Positions 1 to 8,686 of a stretch of 64,000 nt of DNA are shown piece after piece. Position 1 is the stretch's first letter. Every line of letters starts with the position of its first letter. The position numbers and the translations under genes were made by a program. The stretch comes from Kosakonia radicincitans DSM 16656 (lineage in GTDB: Bacteria > Pseudomonadota > Gammaproteobacteria > Enterobacterales > Enterobacteriaceae): assembly GCF_000280495.2 (NCBI RefSeq), contig NZ_CP018016.1, positions 2,728,001 through 2,792,000 on the forward strand, written 5' to 3'. The notes under the pieces are model-generated. The model saw nothing but the letters and a program-made list of their open reading frames with translations. It made no database searches and had not been told where the DNA came from.

Positions 1-666
1 GGCTTACCGCTTTCTACACGCGCCCTGCAGCATGGCGTCAACAGCGCAGAGAAGGGCAGCTTTGCTGAACAGTTGGCGCAACTGGATGGCTGGCTGTCAC
101 CGACCGACGGCAGCGCCGAAGAGTCGTTGCTCGCCACACCGCTACCGCCAGTGCGCGCAGAGGGTTTTCTGCTGGGGGCGAGCCTTGAGAGTGCAGCGCT
201 TGCGGCAAAACAGGGATGGAATTTTGTTTTCGCCGCCCACCTGAACGGCGATAAAGCGCTTTTGCGTGACGTTGTCACACAGTGGCAGCAGCAGAGCCAG
301 CGCGATACGCTGGTTGCCGTGCAGGTGATTGTCGCGCCAACCCATGCGCAGGCCGAGGAACTCGCGCAACACGTTGAAGTATGGGGCGTGACGCTGGCGA
401 ATGGACAACGCGTTAGCGTCGCCAGCGAAGCACAAGGACATGCCTTTGCCCGTCAGGCCGGGAGCCCGGCAGTCAGCATTACTCGCCGCGAACCTTCGCT
501 GATTGCCGGTACACCGACGCAAGTACGCGCGGCGCTGGAAGCGCTGCATCAGGAATTTGCGATTGATGAATTCATTATTGATACACCGGTGAGCGAAGGG
601 AGCGCGCGCTTGCAGTCGTTACGGCTGCTGGCAGAGGTCCATGCACGCCAGGAGGTGACAGAATGA
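1..666 (+). CDS. Luciferase-like flavin monooxygenase, C-terminal part (5' end outside window)
   Basis: The reading frame is open from base 1 with no start codon at a ribosome site, so the N-terminus lies upstream of the window. What remains, about 221 residues, has the alternating helix/strand texture of the bacterial luciferase-like (LLM) fold, including a late segment reading AGTPTQVRAALEAL that is typical where these proteins specify the flavin pocket. The stop codon overlaps the start of the next gene (ATGA), so the two are translationally coupled. It is the first of two LLM enzymes in this operon. Family assignment is fairly safe; the substrate is inferred only from context (oxidation of an N-acetylated sulfur compound). 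Confidence 0.75.
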   Translation, partial: GLPLSTRALQHGVNSAEKGSFAEQLAQLDGWLSPTDGSAEESLLATPLPPVRAEGFLLGASLESAALAAKQGWNFVFAAHLNGDKALLRDVVTQWQQQSQRDTLVAVQVIVAPTHAQAEELAQHVEVWGVTLANGQRVSVASEAQGHAFARQAGSPAVSITRREPSLIAGTPTQVRAALEALHQEFAIDEFIIDTPVSEGSARLQSLRLLAEVHARQEVTE

Positions 667-1784
667 GTTTTGAACAACAACTGCTTGCCTGGCGCCGCGA
701 ACTGCATCAACACCCGGAACTCTCCTTGCAGGAGTTCGAAACCACACGCCGCATTCGCCACTGGCTGGAAAACGCCGGTTTGCGCCTGCTGCCGCTGTCG
801 CTACCGACCGGCGTGGTGGCGGAAGTGGGTGACGGCGAGCCGGTGATTGCGCTGCGCGCGGACATTGACGCCCTGCCGATCGACGAGGCGGTGGACGTGC
901 CGTTTGCCTCGCGTAATCCGGGCATCATGCATGCGTGCGGCCACGATATTCACTCGACAGTGATGCTCGGCGCGGCGCTGTTGCTGAAAGAGAAAGAGTC
1001 TCAGCTTGCTGGTCGGGTACGCATTCTGTTTCAACCCGCCGAAGAGAATTTTGGCGGCGCGAAGCGCCTGATTCAGGCGGGAGCACTTAACGGCGTCAGC
1101 GCCATTTTCGGCATGCACAATGAACCGGGTTTACCGGTGGGGACGTTTGCCACGCGCAGCGGCGCGTTTTACGCAAACGTAGATCGCTTTGCCTTAAAAG
1201 TGTCCGGTAAAGGCGCGCATGCCGCGCGGCCACATGAAGGCAACGACGCCATTTTACTCGCCAGCCAACTGGTGGTGGCGCTGCAGAGTATCGCCAGCCG
1301 TAACGTCAATACGCTCGAATCCGTGGTGCTGAGCGTCACCCGTATTCAGGGTGGAAACACCTGGAATGTGTTGCCAGAACACGTCGAGCTGGAAGGCACG
1401 CTGCGCACGCACCGCCACGATGTACGCGACAGCGTCAAACGTCGTGTCGATGAGATTGCTGCTGGTCTGGCGCGCGCCTTTGATGCGGAAATCTCCGTCA
1501 ACTGGTTTGCCGGTCCGGATGCGTTGATCAACCACGAGCGCTGGGCGACATTTGCCCGTGATGTCGCCGACTGGCACGGCTACCAGACAGCACAGGCGGA
1601 TCTGCATATGGGCGGCGAGGATTTCGCCGTCTATCTGCAACATATTCCGGGCGCGTTTGTCAGCATTGGCAGCGCCAGTGAATACGGTCTGCATCATCCG
1701 TCGTTTAATCCTGATGAGGATCTCATCGAACCGGCAGCGCGTTATTTCGCGCTGTTAGCGGAAAAAGCCTTACTGCAACCCTGA
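663..1784 (+). CDS. M20D-family amidohydrolase / N-acyl-amino-acid deacylase
   Basis: A 373-residue zinc or manganese amidohydrolase of the M20D (hippuricase/IAA-amino-acid hydrolase) family. The metal-binding motif HACGHD is at residues 90-95 (Cys92, His94), the catalytic Glu pair is at 127-128 (PAEENFGG), another ligand His is in GMHNEP near 152, and the last ligand is in the GLHHPSF segment near the C-terminus. These enzymes remove N-acyl groups from amino acids in the cytoplasm. It overlaps the upstream monooxygenase by 4 bases. With an acetyltransferase and two flavin monooxygenases in the same operon it would be the deacetylating step, as YxeP is in the Bacillus S-(2-succino)cysteine pathway. 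That pathway role is inference. Confidence 0.85.
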   Translation: MSFEQQLLAWRRELHQHPELSLQEFETTRRIRHWLENAGLRLLPLSLPTGVVAEVGDGEPVIALRADIDALPIDEAVDVPFASRNPGIMHACGHDIHSTVMLGAALLLKEKESQLAGRVRILFQPAEENFGGAKRLIQAGALNGVSAIFGMHNEPGLPVGTFATRSGAFYANVDRFALKVSGKGAHAARPHEGNDAILLASQLVVALQSIASRNVNTLESVVLSVTRIQGGNTWNVLPEHVELEGTLRTHRHDVRDSVKRRVDEIAAGLARAFDAEISVNWFAGPDALINHERWATFARDVADWHGYQTAQADLHMGGEDFAVYLQHIPGAFVSIGSASEYGLHHPSFNPDEDLIEPAARYFALLAEKALLQP

Positions 1785-1795
1785 AAAATATTATC

Positions 1796-1818
1796 GCCCT
1801 GGCGCGGCTGCGCCGGGC
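1796..1818 (+). repeat. GC-rich hairpin between operon genes
   Basis: GCCCTGGCGC, a four-base loop, then GCGCCGGGC form a stem of nine pairs with one bulged T. No T-run follows, so it is not an intrinsic terminator. It lies between the amidohydrolase and the second monooxygenase and may act as a REP-like mRNA stabiliser. Confidence 0.45.
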
Positions 1819-1847
1819 ATTCTGTTGCCTGAATATGAGGATGGAGT

Positions 1848-3164
1848 ATGTCTACAGCACGACAATTGCGCCTTGGCACCATATTGCATGGCGCATCGGG
1901 AAATATGTCCGCCTGGCGACATCCGGCGGCGGTTGCCGATGCCAGTATTAATTTCGGCTTTGTGCAGGAGACGGCAAAAATTGCCGAGAAAGGGAAACTC
2001 GATTTTTTATTTGTCGCTGACGGCTTATATATCAACGAAAAATCGATCCCACATTTTTTAAACCGCTTTGAACCAATCACCGTATTATCCGCACTGGCCA
2101 GTGTGACGACTCATCTCGGGCTGGTCGGTACGCTTTCCACCTCCTACAGCGAGCCTTTCACCGTGGCGCGACAGTTTGCCAGCCTCGACCATTTGAGTAA
2201 TGGCCGCGCAGGCTGGAACGTGGTGACTTCGCCGCTGGAAGGCTCGGCAAAAAACTTCTCACGGGAAAAACATCCGGATCACGCGCTGCGTTACCGCATT
2301 GCTGATGAATATCTCGATGTGGTGAAAGGATTATGGAATTCCTGGGAAGAAGATGCCTTTATTCGTGATAAAGCCAGCGGGCAATTCTTCGAACCGGCTA
2401 AATTACATACGCTGAATCATCACGGTGATTTTTTTCAGGTTGCCGGGCCATTAAATATCGGCCGCACGCCGCAGGGACGACCCATTATTTTCCAGGCAGG
2501 TGCATCCGATGATGGTAAAAAGCTGGCGGCACGTCATGCCGACGCCATTTTTACCCATCAGGAGACGCTTGACGAGGCGAAAGCATTTTATCGCGACGTC
2601 AAACAGCAACTGGAACAGTATGGTCGCCGCCATGATGAATTGCATATTTTCCAGGGTGTCAGTGTGATTGTCGGCGACAGCGAAGAGGACGCCGAACAGC
2701 AATACCAGACCACCGCAGCGCTGGTATCCATTGCCGATGCGCTCAATTATCTCGGGCGTTATTTCGAACATCACGATTTCAGCCAGTATCCGCTGGATGA
2801 ACCTTTCCCCGATATCGGCGATTTGGGGCAGAACAGCTTTCGTAGTACCACTGACGAAATCAAACGCAATGCGCGTGAACGCCGGTTAACACTGCGCCAG
2901 GTGGCGCTGGAGAGCGCCACGCCGCGCCCGCGTTTTTCCGGCACGCCGCAGCAGGTTGCCGATGGCTTGCAGCAGTGGTTTGAAAGCTACGCTGCCGACG
3001 GTTTCATCATCCAGGGCGGCACACCGGATACCTTCCCGCGCTTTGTCGACAAAGTCGTGCCGCTGTTGCAGGCGCGCGCGCTGTTTCGCAAGGCGTATCC
3101 CGGCACAACACTCCGCGAGAGTTTAGGTCTGCCGCTGCCCGCTAATCCGTTTTCACAACAATAA
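1848..3164 (+). CDS. NtaA/SnaA/DszA-type FMN-dependent monooxygenase
   Basis: A 438-residue flavin monooxygenase of the NtaA/SnaA/SoxA/DszA branch of the luciferase-like superfamily, the usual length for that branch. Visible hallmarks are the N-terminal strand [20 protein letters not shown], the [18 protein letters not shown] segment near residues 110-128 that binds FMN, and a [10 protein letters not shown] strand near residue 210. The ATG at 1848 follows a GAGGATGGAG ribosome site. Members use FMNH2 supplied by a separate reductase to cleave C-S or C-N bonds. Here it sits between an amidohydrolase and an amino-acid ABC importer, so the likely substrate is an imported, N-acetylated S-substituted cysteine. 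The exact substrate is not determined. Confidence 0.88.
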   Translation: MSTARQLRLGTILHGASGNMSAWRHPAAVADASINFGFVQETAKIAEKGKLDFLFVADGLYINEKSIPHFLNRFEPITVLSALASVTTHLGLVGTLSTSYSEPFTVARQFASLDHLSNGRAGWNVVTSPLEGSAKNFSREKHPDHALRYRIADEYLDVVKGLWNSWEEDAFIRDKASGQFFEPAKLHTLNHHGDFFQVAGPLNIGRTPQGRPIIFQAGASDDGKKLAARHADAIFTHQETLDEAKAFYRDVKQQLEQYGRRHDELHIFQGVSVIVGDSEEDAEQQYQTTAALVSIADALNYLGRYFEHHDFSQYPLDEPFPDIGDLGQNSFRSTTDEIKRNARERRLTLRQVALESATPRPRFSGTPQQVADGLQQWFESYAADGFIIQGGTPDTFPRFVDKVVPLLQARALFRKAYPGTTLRESLGLPLPANPFSQQ

Positions 3165-3179
3165 AAGAAGAGAAACGCT

Positions 3180-4112
3180 ATGCACAAAACATCGCTACTG
3201 CTGGCTTTGACATTGAGCGTCATGCCGCTGGCCTGGGCTCAGGATGTGAATATTAACGGCACCGGCGTCAGCCTTGAGGCGAATAAAACGCCGATTAACA
3301 CCGAGAAAAATCCGGTGGCGGTCGCGCAGTTGCCAAAGGATTACCATTTCGTGCAGCCGGGCAAATTTACCGTTGCCGTTGCTGCGCTTAATTCGCCGCC
3401 GCTGACGGTGTTCGCCGACGATAACAAAACGTTGCTCGGCAGCGAGGTGGATATTGCCCGTCTGGTTGCCGACAGTCTGGGGCTGGAACTGAACGTCGTT
3501 CCTACCTCCTGGGAAGACTGGCCGCTTGGCGTCACCTCCGGGAAATATGATGCGGCCATCAGCAACATTACCGTCACCAAAGCGCGTAAAGAAAAATTTG
3601 ATTTCGCCACCTATCGCAAAGACTCCCTCGGCTTTTACGTCAAATCGACCAGTCCGTTGAAGTCGATCGAGAAAGCGGAAGATATCGCCGGGTTACGCAT
3701 TATTGTCGGTTCCGGCACCAATCAGGAGGCGATCCTGCTCGCATGGAACGCTGAAAACCTGAAAAAAGGGCTGAAGCCGTTTACCCCGATATACACCAAA
3801 GATGACGCCGCGCAGACACTGGCGCTGCAATCCGGGCGCGCCGACGCCTATTTCGGCCCGAATGTCATTGGCGCATGGAAAGCGGCATTGACCGGCAAAA
3901 CCCGGCTGGTTGGCAGCGTCGATGGCGGCTGGCCGAAGGCGGCGCACATCGCGGTCACACTACGGAAAGGCAGCGGCCTGGCGGAACCGGTACAAACCGC
4001 GCTGAACGGCGTTATCAAGAATGGCGATTACGACAAAGTACTTAATCGCTGGGGCGAAGGCGTGGAGAGACTGCCAACGTCGGAGATCAACCCGGCCGGT
4101 CTGGGCGATTAA
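3180..4112 (+). CDS. Polar amino-acid ABC transporter, periplasmic binding protein 1
   Basis: A 310-residue binding protein with a clear Sec signal peptide (cleavage near AWA-QD, residue 20). The body is an SBP_bac_3 fold: FTVAVAALNSPPLTVF, a DVAR-like segment near 90, LGVTSGKYDAAISNITVTKAR, FDFATYRKDSLGFYVK, and VGSGTNQEAI at the hinge. It is about half identical to the second binding protein at 6333-7226, which points to an internal duplication within the operon. It is expected to capture the cysteine-derived substrate in the periplasm and deliver it to the permease at 4643. The start at 3180 follows AAGAAGAGAAA. Confidence 0.88.
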   Translation: MHKTSLLLALTLSVMPLAWAQDVNINGTGVSLEANKTPINTEKNPVAVAQLPKDYHFVQPGKFTVAVAALNSPPLTVFADDNKTLLGSEVDIARLVADSLGLELNVVPTSWEDWPLGVTSGKYDAAISNITVTKARKEKFDFATYRKDSLGFYVKSTSPLKSIEKAEDIAGLRIIVGSGTNQEAILLAWNAENLKKGLKPFTPIYTKDDAAQTLALQSGRADAYFGPNVIGAWKAALTGKTRLVGSVDGGWPKAAHIAVTLRKGSGLAEPVQTALNGVIKNGDYDKVLNRWGEGVERLPTSEINPAGLGD

Positions 4113-4123
4113 GGAGGTCTGAG

Positions 4124-4633
4124 ATGAGCGAACGATTCCGTGATGTCTCGCCGGAAGCGCCGGAGCTTCAGCCTATTTTAACCGGGCTGTTTGGCGAGTA
4201 CGCCGCGCGTTATGGCGACTACTTCTCCCGCGATGCGGAAGTGGAGCAGACCGAGTGGTATCTGGCACCGCAGGGGCTGTTTATCGTGCTGGAGCGCGAT
4301 GGCGAGATCATTGCCACCGGCGCGTACAAGCCGTTTGATACGCACACGGCGGAGATCAAACGTATCTGGACGCACCCGACGCTGCGCCAGCAAGGTCTGG
4401 CCGCACGCGTTGTGCTGGAGCTGGAACGCCGCGCATTACTCGCCGGGTACAGCCACATTTACCTGACTACCGGTTTTCGCCAGCCGGAAGCGGTGCGTCT
4501 CTATATAAGCCAGGGTTATCAGCCGCAGTTTGATCTCCATCGCGATCCGGAAGAGTACAGCCAGCCGCCTTTCGACGGGCGGCTGCGCTTTACCAAAGCG
4601 CTCTCGACAGCGCGCTTAAGTAAAACGGCATGA
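4124..4633 (+). CDS. GNAT-family N-acetyltransferase
   Basis: A 169-residue acetyltransferase with the GNAT core: the beta4 segment GEIIATGAYKPF, the acetyl-CoA pyrophosphate loop TLRQQGLAARVVLELERRA (residues about 85-103, Q/RxxGxA type), and the late YLTTGFRQPEAVRLYISQGY stretch. A strong GGAGG site sits just before the ATG. It lies between the first binding protein and the permease and presumably N-acetylates the imported substrate before the monooxygenases act, as SnaA/SndA enzymes do in Bacillus sulfur operons. The acetyltransferase call is firm; the substrate is inferred. Confidence 0.85.
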   Translation: MSERFRDVSPEAPELQPILTGLFGEYAARYGDYFSRDAEVEQTEWYLAPQGLFIVLERDGEIIATGAYKPFDTHTAEIKRIWTHPTLRQQGLAARVVLELERRALLAGYSHIYLTTGFRQPEAVRLYISQGYQPQFDLHRDPEEYSQPPFDGRLRFTKALSTARLSKTA

Positions 4634-4642
4634 GGAGGGAGC

Positions 4643-5566
4643 ATGAAAACGATCGAACCGGTTAAAGTCGTCCCCGCACGTTACCCGCTGCGCACGGTGG
4701 GTGCAGTGGTGGCGCTGTTTGTGCTGGCGGGCATTGTGCAGTCTGTGGCGTTTAACCCCCGTTGGGAGTGGCAGGTATTCGCCCGCTGGTTTTTCGATCC
4801 CGTGATCCTCGACGGGTTAGGGCAGACGTTACTGCTGACGCTGCTCGGCACGGCGCTGAGTGTGGTGTTCGGCGGCTTGCTGGCGCTGGCGCGGCTTTCA
4901 TCGTCCAGGCTACTGAGCAGCCTGGCGTGGAGCTATATCTGGCTGTTTCGCTCGCTGCCGCTGATTGTCGTGCTGATCATTTTGTATAACTTCTCCTATC
5001 TGTACGACAGCTTGTCGCTGGGCATTCCCTTTACGGCAATAAGCTGGGGCCATTACGAAACCATTAACGTGCTCGGCCAGTTCTCCACCGCCGTGGTCGG
5101 TTTAACGCTGGTGCAAAGCGCCTATACCGCCGAAATCATCCGCGGGGGATTCCTCGGCGTCGATCACGGGCAGTACGAAGCGGCCGCCGCGCTGGGGTTA
5201 CCGGCCTGGCGCCGTACGCTGCGCATTATTCTGCCGCAGGCGCTGCGCACGATATTGCCTTCCGGTTTTAACGAAATCATCAGTCTCGCCAAAGGCACCG
5301 CGATGGTTTACGTACTGGCGATGCCGGAACTGTTTTACACCATCCAGATGATCTACAACCGCACGCAGGAGGTGATCCCGCTGCTGATGGTGGGCGCGGT
5401 CTGGTATCTGGTGATCACCAGCGTGCTGTCGGCCATTCAGTATCTGGTTGAGCGCTGGCTGGCACGCAGTGAACGCCGTTCCGCTATCTCTCCATCACGC
5501 AAACGCGTTACCGCTGGTGTTCGCACCGCACAACCGCAGGAGCCTGTTCATGCCAACGTCTCTTAA
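4643..5566 (+). CDS. Polar amino-acid ABC transporter permease
   Basis: A 307-residue HisM/GlnP-type permease. Hydrophobic segments lie near residues 17-37, 57-80, 95-120, 140-160 and 250-270. The EAA motif EAAAALGLPAWRRTLRIILP, which contacts the ATPase, is near 180-199. N- and C-terminal tails are longer than usual for the family. The ATG follows GAGGAGGGAG. The stop overlaps the start of the ATPase by 17 bases, so translation is coupled. A single permease gene implies a homodimeric channel. Confidence 0.9.
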   Translation: MKTIEPVKVVPARYPLRTVGAVVALFVLAGIVQSVAFNPRWEWQVFARWFFDPVILDGLGQTLLLTLLGTALSVVFGGLLALARLSSSRLLSSLAWSYIWLFRSLPLIVVLIILYNFSYLYDSLSLGIPFTAISWGHYETINVLGQFSTAVVGLTLVQSAYTAEIIRGGFLGVDHGQYEAAAALGLPAWRRTLRIILPQALRTILPSGFNEIISLAKGTAMVYVLAMPELFYTIQMIYNRTQEVIPLLMVGAVWYLVITSVLSAIQYLVERWLARSERRSAISPSRKRVTAGVRTAQPQEPVHANVS

Positions 5567-6323
5567 TGGGCATATTTCGATTACCGGCGTCAGCAAATAT
5601 TTTGGTCGCCACAAAGCGCTGGACGGCGTATCGCTGGAGATCCCGCCGGGGTCCGTCACGGTGATCCTTGGCCCCTCCGGTTCGGGCAAATCCACGCTGT
5701 TGCGCACCATCAACCACCTTGAACGCGTGGATGAAGGGTTTATCCGCATCGACGGCGAATATATCGGTTACCGCCTGCGCGGCGACAAACTTTATGAGCT
5801 GAAGGAGAAAGAGATCCTGCGCCAGCGGGTCAATGTCGGCTATGTGTTTCAGAACTTTAATCTGTTCCCGCATCTGACCGTGCTGGAAAACCTGATTGAA
5901 GCGCCGATTGCCCATAAAAAACTGAGCCGCAAAGAGGCCATCGAACAAGCCTGGGAACTGCTGGATGTGGTGGGCCTGTGCAATAAAGCGGATGCCTGGT
6001 CGCGCCATCTTTCCGGCGGGCAGCAACAGCGTATTGCCATTGCCCGCGCGCTGTCGCTGCGTCCGCGCGTGATGTTGTTTGATGAACCGACTTCCGCACT
6101 CGATCCGGAACTGGTGGGCGAAGTGCTGGATGTGATTAAAAAGCTGGCGCGTGCGGGATCAACACTGGTGGTGGTGACACACGAGATTGGTTTTGCCCGT
6201 GAAGTCGCCGACCAGGTGGTGTTTATGGTCGATGGCAAAATTGTTGAGCAGGGCAGCAGCGATGAGGTGCTCAACCATCCGCAGCATCCACGGACACGGC
6301 AGTTTTTATCCAAAGTGTTGTAA
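5550..6323 (+). CDS. Polar amino-acid ABC transporter ATP-binding protein
   Basis: A 257-residue ATPase of the GlnQ/HisP class. Walker A is GPSGSGKST (about residues 37-45), the Q-loop is VFQNFNLFPH, the signature is LSGGQQQR, Walker B is VMLFDEPTSALDPE, and the switch is VTHE. The ATG at 5550 with CAGGAG eight bases upstream was chosen over an in-frame upstream start at 5448 that would add 34 residues lying within the permease gene and matching nothing in the family. It pairs with the permease just before it. Confidence 0.93.
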   Translation: MPTSLNGHISITGVSKYFGRHKALDGVSLEIPPGSVTVILGPSGSGKSTLLRTINHLERVDEGFIRIDGEYIGYRLRGDKLYELKEKEILRQRVNVGYVFQNFNLFPHLTVLENLIEAPIAHKKLSRKEAIEQAWELLDVVGLCNKADAWSRHLSGGQQQRIAIARALSLRPRVMLFDEPTSALDPELVGEVLDVIKKLARAGSTLVVVTHEIGFAREVADQVVFMVDGKIVEQGSSDEVLNHPQHPRTRQFLSKVL

Positions 6324-6332
6324 GGAGTGAAA

Positions 6333-7226
6333 ATGAAACAGGGATTTCTGGCACTGTTGCTGATAGCTGGCAGCGCGTCTGCCGGACAGATCGATTTACA
6401 AGCCAACGAAAAGCCGCTCACCGCCCGGCGCGATGAGACGGCGATCGCCAAAATTCCGGCGAACTATCGCTTTGTGGAGCCGGGGACGTTAACGGTGGCG
6501 ATCTCCGCGCTCAACTCGCCGCCGCTGGCGCTGGTCGCCAGCGATAATCGCACCCGCATTGGCAGCGATCCGGATATCGCTCGCTTGCTGGCGCAAAATC
6601 TTGGGTTAAAACTGAAACTGGTGCCGACCGCGTGGGAGGACTGGCCGCTGGGTATCACCTCCGGGCGCTACGATGTAGCGCTGGTGAACATAGCGGTGAC
6701 CGAAGCGCGAAAACAGAAGTTTGATTTCGCCACCTATCGTGCGGATTCGCTGGCCTTTTCCGTGAAATCCTCCTGCCCAATCCAGGCGATTCATGGGGCG
6801 GAGGATCTGGCTGGTCGCAAAGTGATTGTCGGCTCCGGTACCAACCAGGAGCGGATTTTGCTGGGCTGGAATGAAGAGAACCGCGCCGCCGGACGACAAC
6901 CGGCGCAGCCGATCTACCTGACGGATGACGCTTCCGGCAATCTTTATATTCAGTCCGGGCGGGCGGATGTGGTATTTGGTCCGCAGGCTGTGGCGTCGTA
7001 TAAAGCGGCGCTGAATGGCACCACACGGGTGGTCGGGCTGGGGCCGAAAAAAGCGTGGGTCGCCACCACTACCAAAAAAGGGAACGGGCTGGTCTATGCC
7101 TTGCAGGCAGCGCTTGACGGCGCTATTGCGCGCGGCGAGTACCAGCAGGTGCTGGCGCGCTGGGGAGAGCAGGGGGAGGCGGTGACGCAATCGCTGGTCA
7201 ATCCACCGGGTATTACCTACAACTAA
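6333..7226 (+). CDS. Polar amino-acid ABC transporter, periplasmic binding protein 2
   Basis: A 297-residue paralogue of the binding protein at 3180-4112. Shared blocks include TVAISALNSPPL, AWEDWPLGITSGRYD, KQKFDFATYRADSLAF and VIVGSGTNQERIL. The signal peptide is MKQGFLALLLIAGSASAG. The start at 6333 has AAGGAG spaced correctly; a GTG two codons earlier is less likely because it sits on that ribosome site. Two different receptors feeding one permease would widen the range of imported compounds. It ends the operon. Confidence 0.88.
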   Translation: MKQGFLALLLIAGSASAGQIDLQANEKPLTARRDETAIAKIPANYRFVEPGTLTVAISALNSPPLALVASDNRTRIGSDPDIARLLAQNLGLKLKLVPTAWEDWPLGITSGRYDVALVNIAVTEARKQKFDFATYRADSLAFSVKSSCPIQAIHGAEDLAGRKVIVGSGTNQERILLGWNEENRAAGRQPAQPIYLTDDASGNLYIQSGRADVVFGPQAVASYKAALNGTTRVVGLGPKKAWVATTTKKGNGLVYALQAALDGAIARGEYQQVLARWGEQGEAVTQSLVNPPGITYN

Positions 7227-7266
7227 AAAAAGCTGCTCCGCCGGGAGTACAGGGTGACGGAGCAGC
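7225..7266 (-). terminator. Rho-independent terminator for the minus-strand permease
   Basis: GCTGCTCCG and CGGAGCAGC are perfect nine-base arms at 7232-7240 and 7258-7266. On the minus strand the stem is followed by a run of seven Ts. It also lies just past the end of the plus-strand operon. Confidence 0.7.
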
Positions 7267-7295
7267 GCGGCGTTAGCGGGACGCCAGAATCAGAC

Positions 7296-8606
7296 TCAGG
7301 CCGCCGTTGGCGCTAGCGTAATGCGCTCCAGCGAACCAACAATAAACAAATACGAGAACAGACCAACCAGCCCCATTGAGCCGACATACAAAATGGCGTA
7401 ATCGAAGGAGTGGGTATTGGCGAGGATCACGCCAATGACCAGCGGTGTGACAATGCTCGCCAGGTTACCGCACATGTTGAACACGCCACCCGCGATACCG
7501 AGCACTTCTTTCGGCGATGTATCACTCAACACGCACCAGCCCAGGTTGCCAAACCCTTTCGAGAAGAACGCCACGCTCATCGCCGCAACTACCACCACTT
7601 CTGAGTCGGTATAGTTGGCCAGCACAATCACACAGGAGAGCAGCATGCCGCAGATCACCGGGAATTTACGCGCCGTCGTCAGGCTGTAACCGCGTCTCAG
7701 CAGCCAGTCGGAAACAACGCCGCCCAGCAACCCACCGATAAACCCGGCGATCGCCGGAATACTGGCGATAAAACCCACTTTCAGAATCGACATCCCTTTG
7801 GCCTGGTAGAGATAGGTCGGAAACCAGGTCAGGAAGAACCAGGTAATCGAGGTGACACAAAATTGCCCGATATACACACCGATCATCATGCGATTAATAC
7901 AGACGCTTTTGATCTGCGCCAGGCTGATTTTTTCCGGACCTTTTTTACTGCCGAGCGAGGGTTCACCGCCACCGTCGCGAATATAATCAATTTCCTGCTG
8001 GTTAATATCTTTATGCGATAACGGATCGCGAACTTTCACCAACCAGAATATGCCAAGTACGACACCGATCGCGCCAATATAATAAAAAACATAGTGCCAG
8101 CTAAGATTGTGCAGAATAATGGTCATCAGCGGCGTAATAATACCCAGCGAAATATATTGCGCCGCCTGATATACAGCCGTAACAAATCCACGCTCTTTAT
8201 TTGGAAACCACTGCACGCTTAAGCGGCTGTTGGCCGGAAAGGCGGGCGCTTCAATCGTGCCCATCAGCAGGCGCAGTATTACCAGCACAATTAGCGGGCT
8301 GGCGTAGAGGTAAATGGTGCCCTGAAACATGGTGACTATCGACCAGCCAATCAGCGCGCAGCCATACACCAGCCGTGAACCATATTTATCCAGCAACCAA
8401 CCGCCGGGAATTTGCAGGGCCACGTAAGAAATACCAAATACCGAAAATGCGAGGCCAAGTGCTTCCGGATCAAAACCTAATTCTTTACTCATGATTGGCG
8501 CGACCACCGAAAGAGTGGCGCGGTCAGCATAATTAAATACGGTGGCAAGAAATAAGAAAACAAGAATGCTGTAACGCACATTGGTGCGTTTAATTATTGT
8601 ATTCAT
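7296..8606 (-). CDS. MFS sugar-acid transporter, GudP/GarP (ACS) family
   Basis: A 436-residue, 12-helix anion:cation symporter of the glucarate/galactarate permease group. The N-terminus RYSILVFLFLATVFNYADRATLS carries the family's NYADR motif after helix 1, followed by the GGWLLDKYGSR loop between helices 2 and 3. A GAGGAG ribosome site precedes the ATG. It lies 80 bases downstream of the talarate/galactarate dehydratase on the same strand, so uptake of talarate or galactarate is the natural assignment. The precise substrate cannot be read from sequence. Confidence 0.85.
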   Translation of the reverse strand: MNTIIKRTNVRYSILVFLFLATVFNYADRATLSVVAPIMSKELGFDPEALGLAFSVFGISYVALQIPGGWLLDKYGSRLVYGCALIGWSIVTMFQGTIYLYASPLIVLVILRLLMGTIEAPAFPANSRLSVQWFPNKERGFVTAVYQAAQYISLGIITPLMTIILHNLSWHYVFYYIGAIGVVLGIFWLVKVRDPLSHKDINQQEIDYIRDGGGEPSLGSKKGPEKISLAQIKSVCINRMMIGVYIGQFCVTSITWFFLTWFPTYLYQAKGMSILKVGFIASIPAIAGFIGGLLGGVVSDWLLRRGYSLTTARKFPVICGMLLSCVIVLANYTDSEVVVVAAMSVAFFSKGFGNLGWCVLSDTSPKEVLGIAGGVFNMCGNLASIVTPLVIGVILANTHSFDYAILYVGSMGLVGLFSYLFIVGSLERITLAPTAA

Positions 8607-8686
8607 CGCAACTCCTCGAAACAGGGTTGAATGTGGTGTAGGGAACAGAAAAAAGACGGGAGGGCTCTCCCGTCAGGATGTCATTA

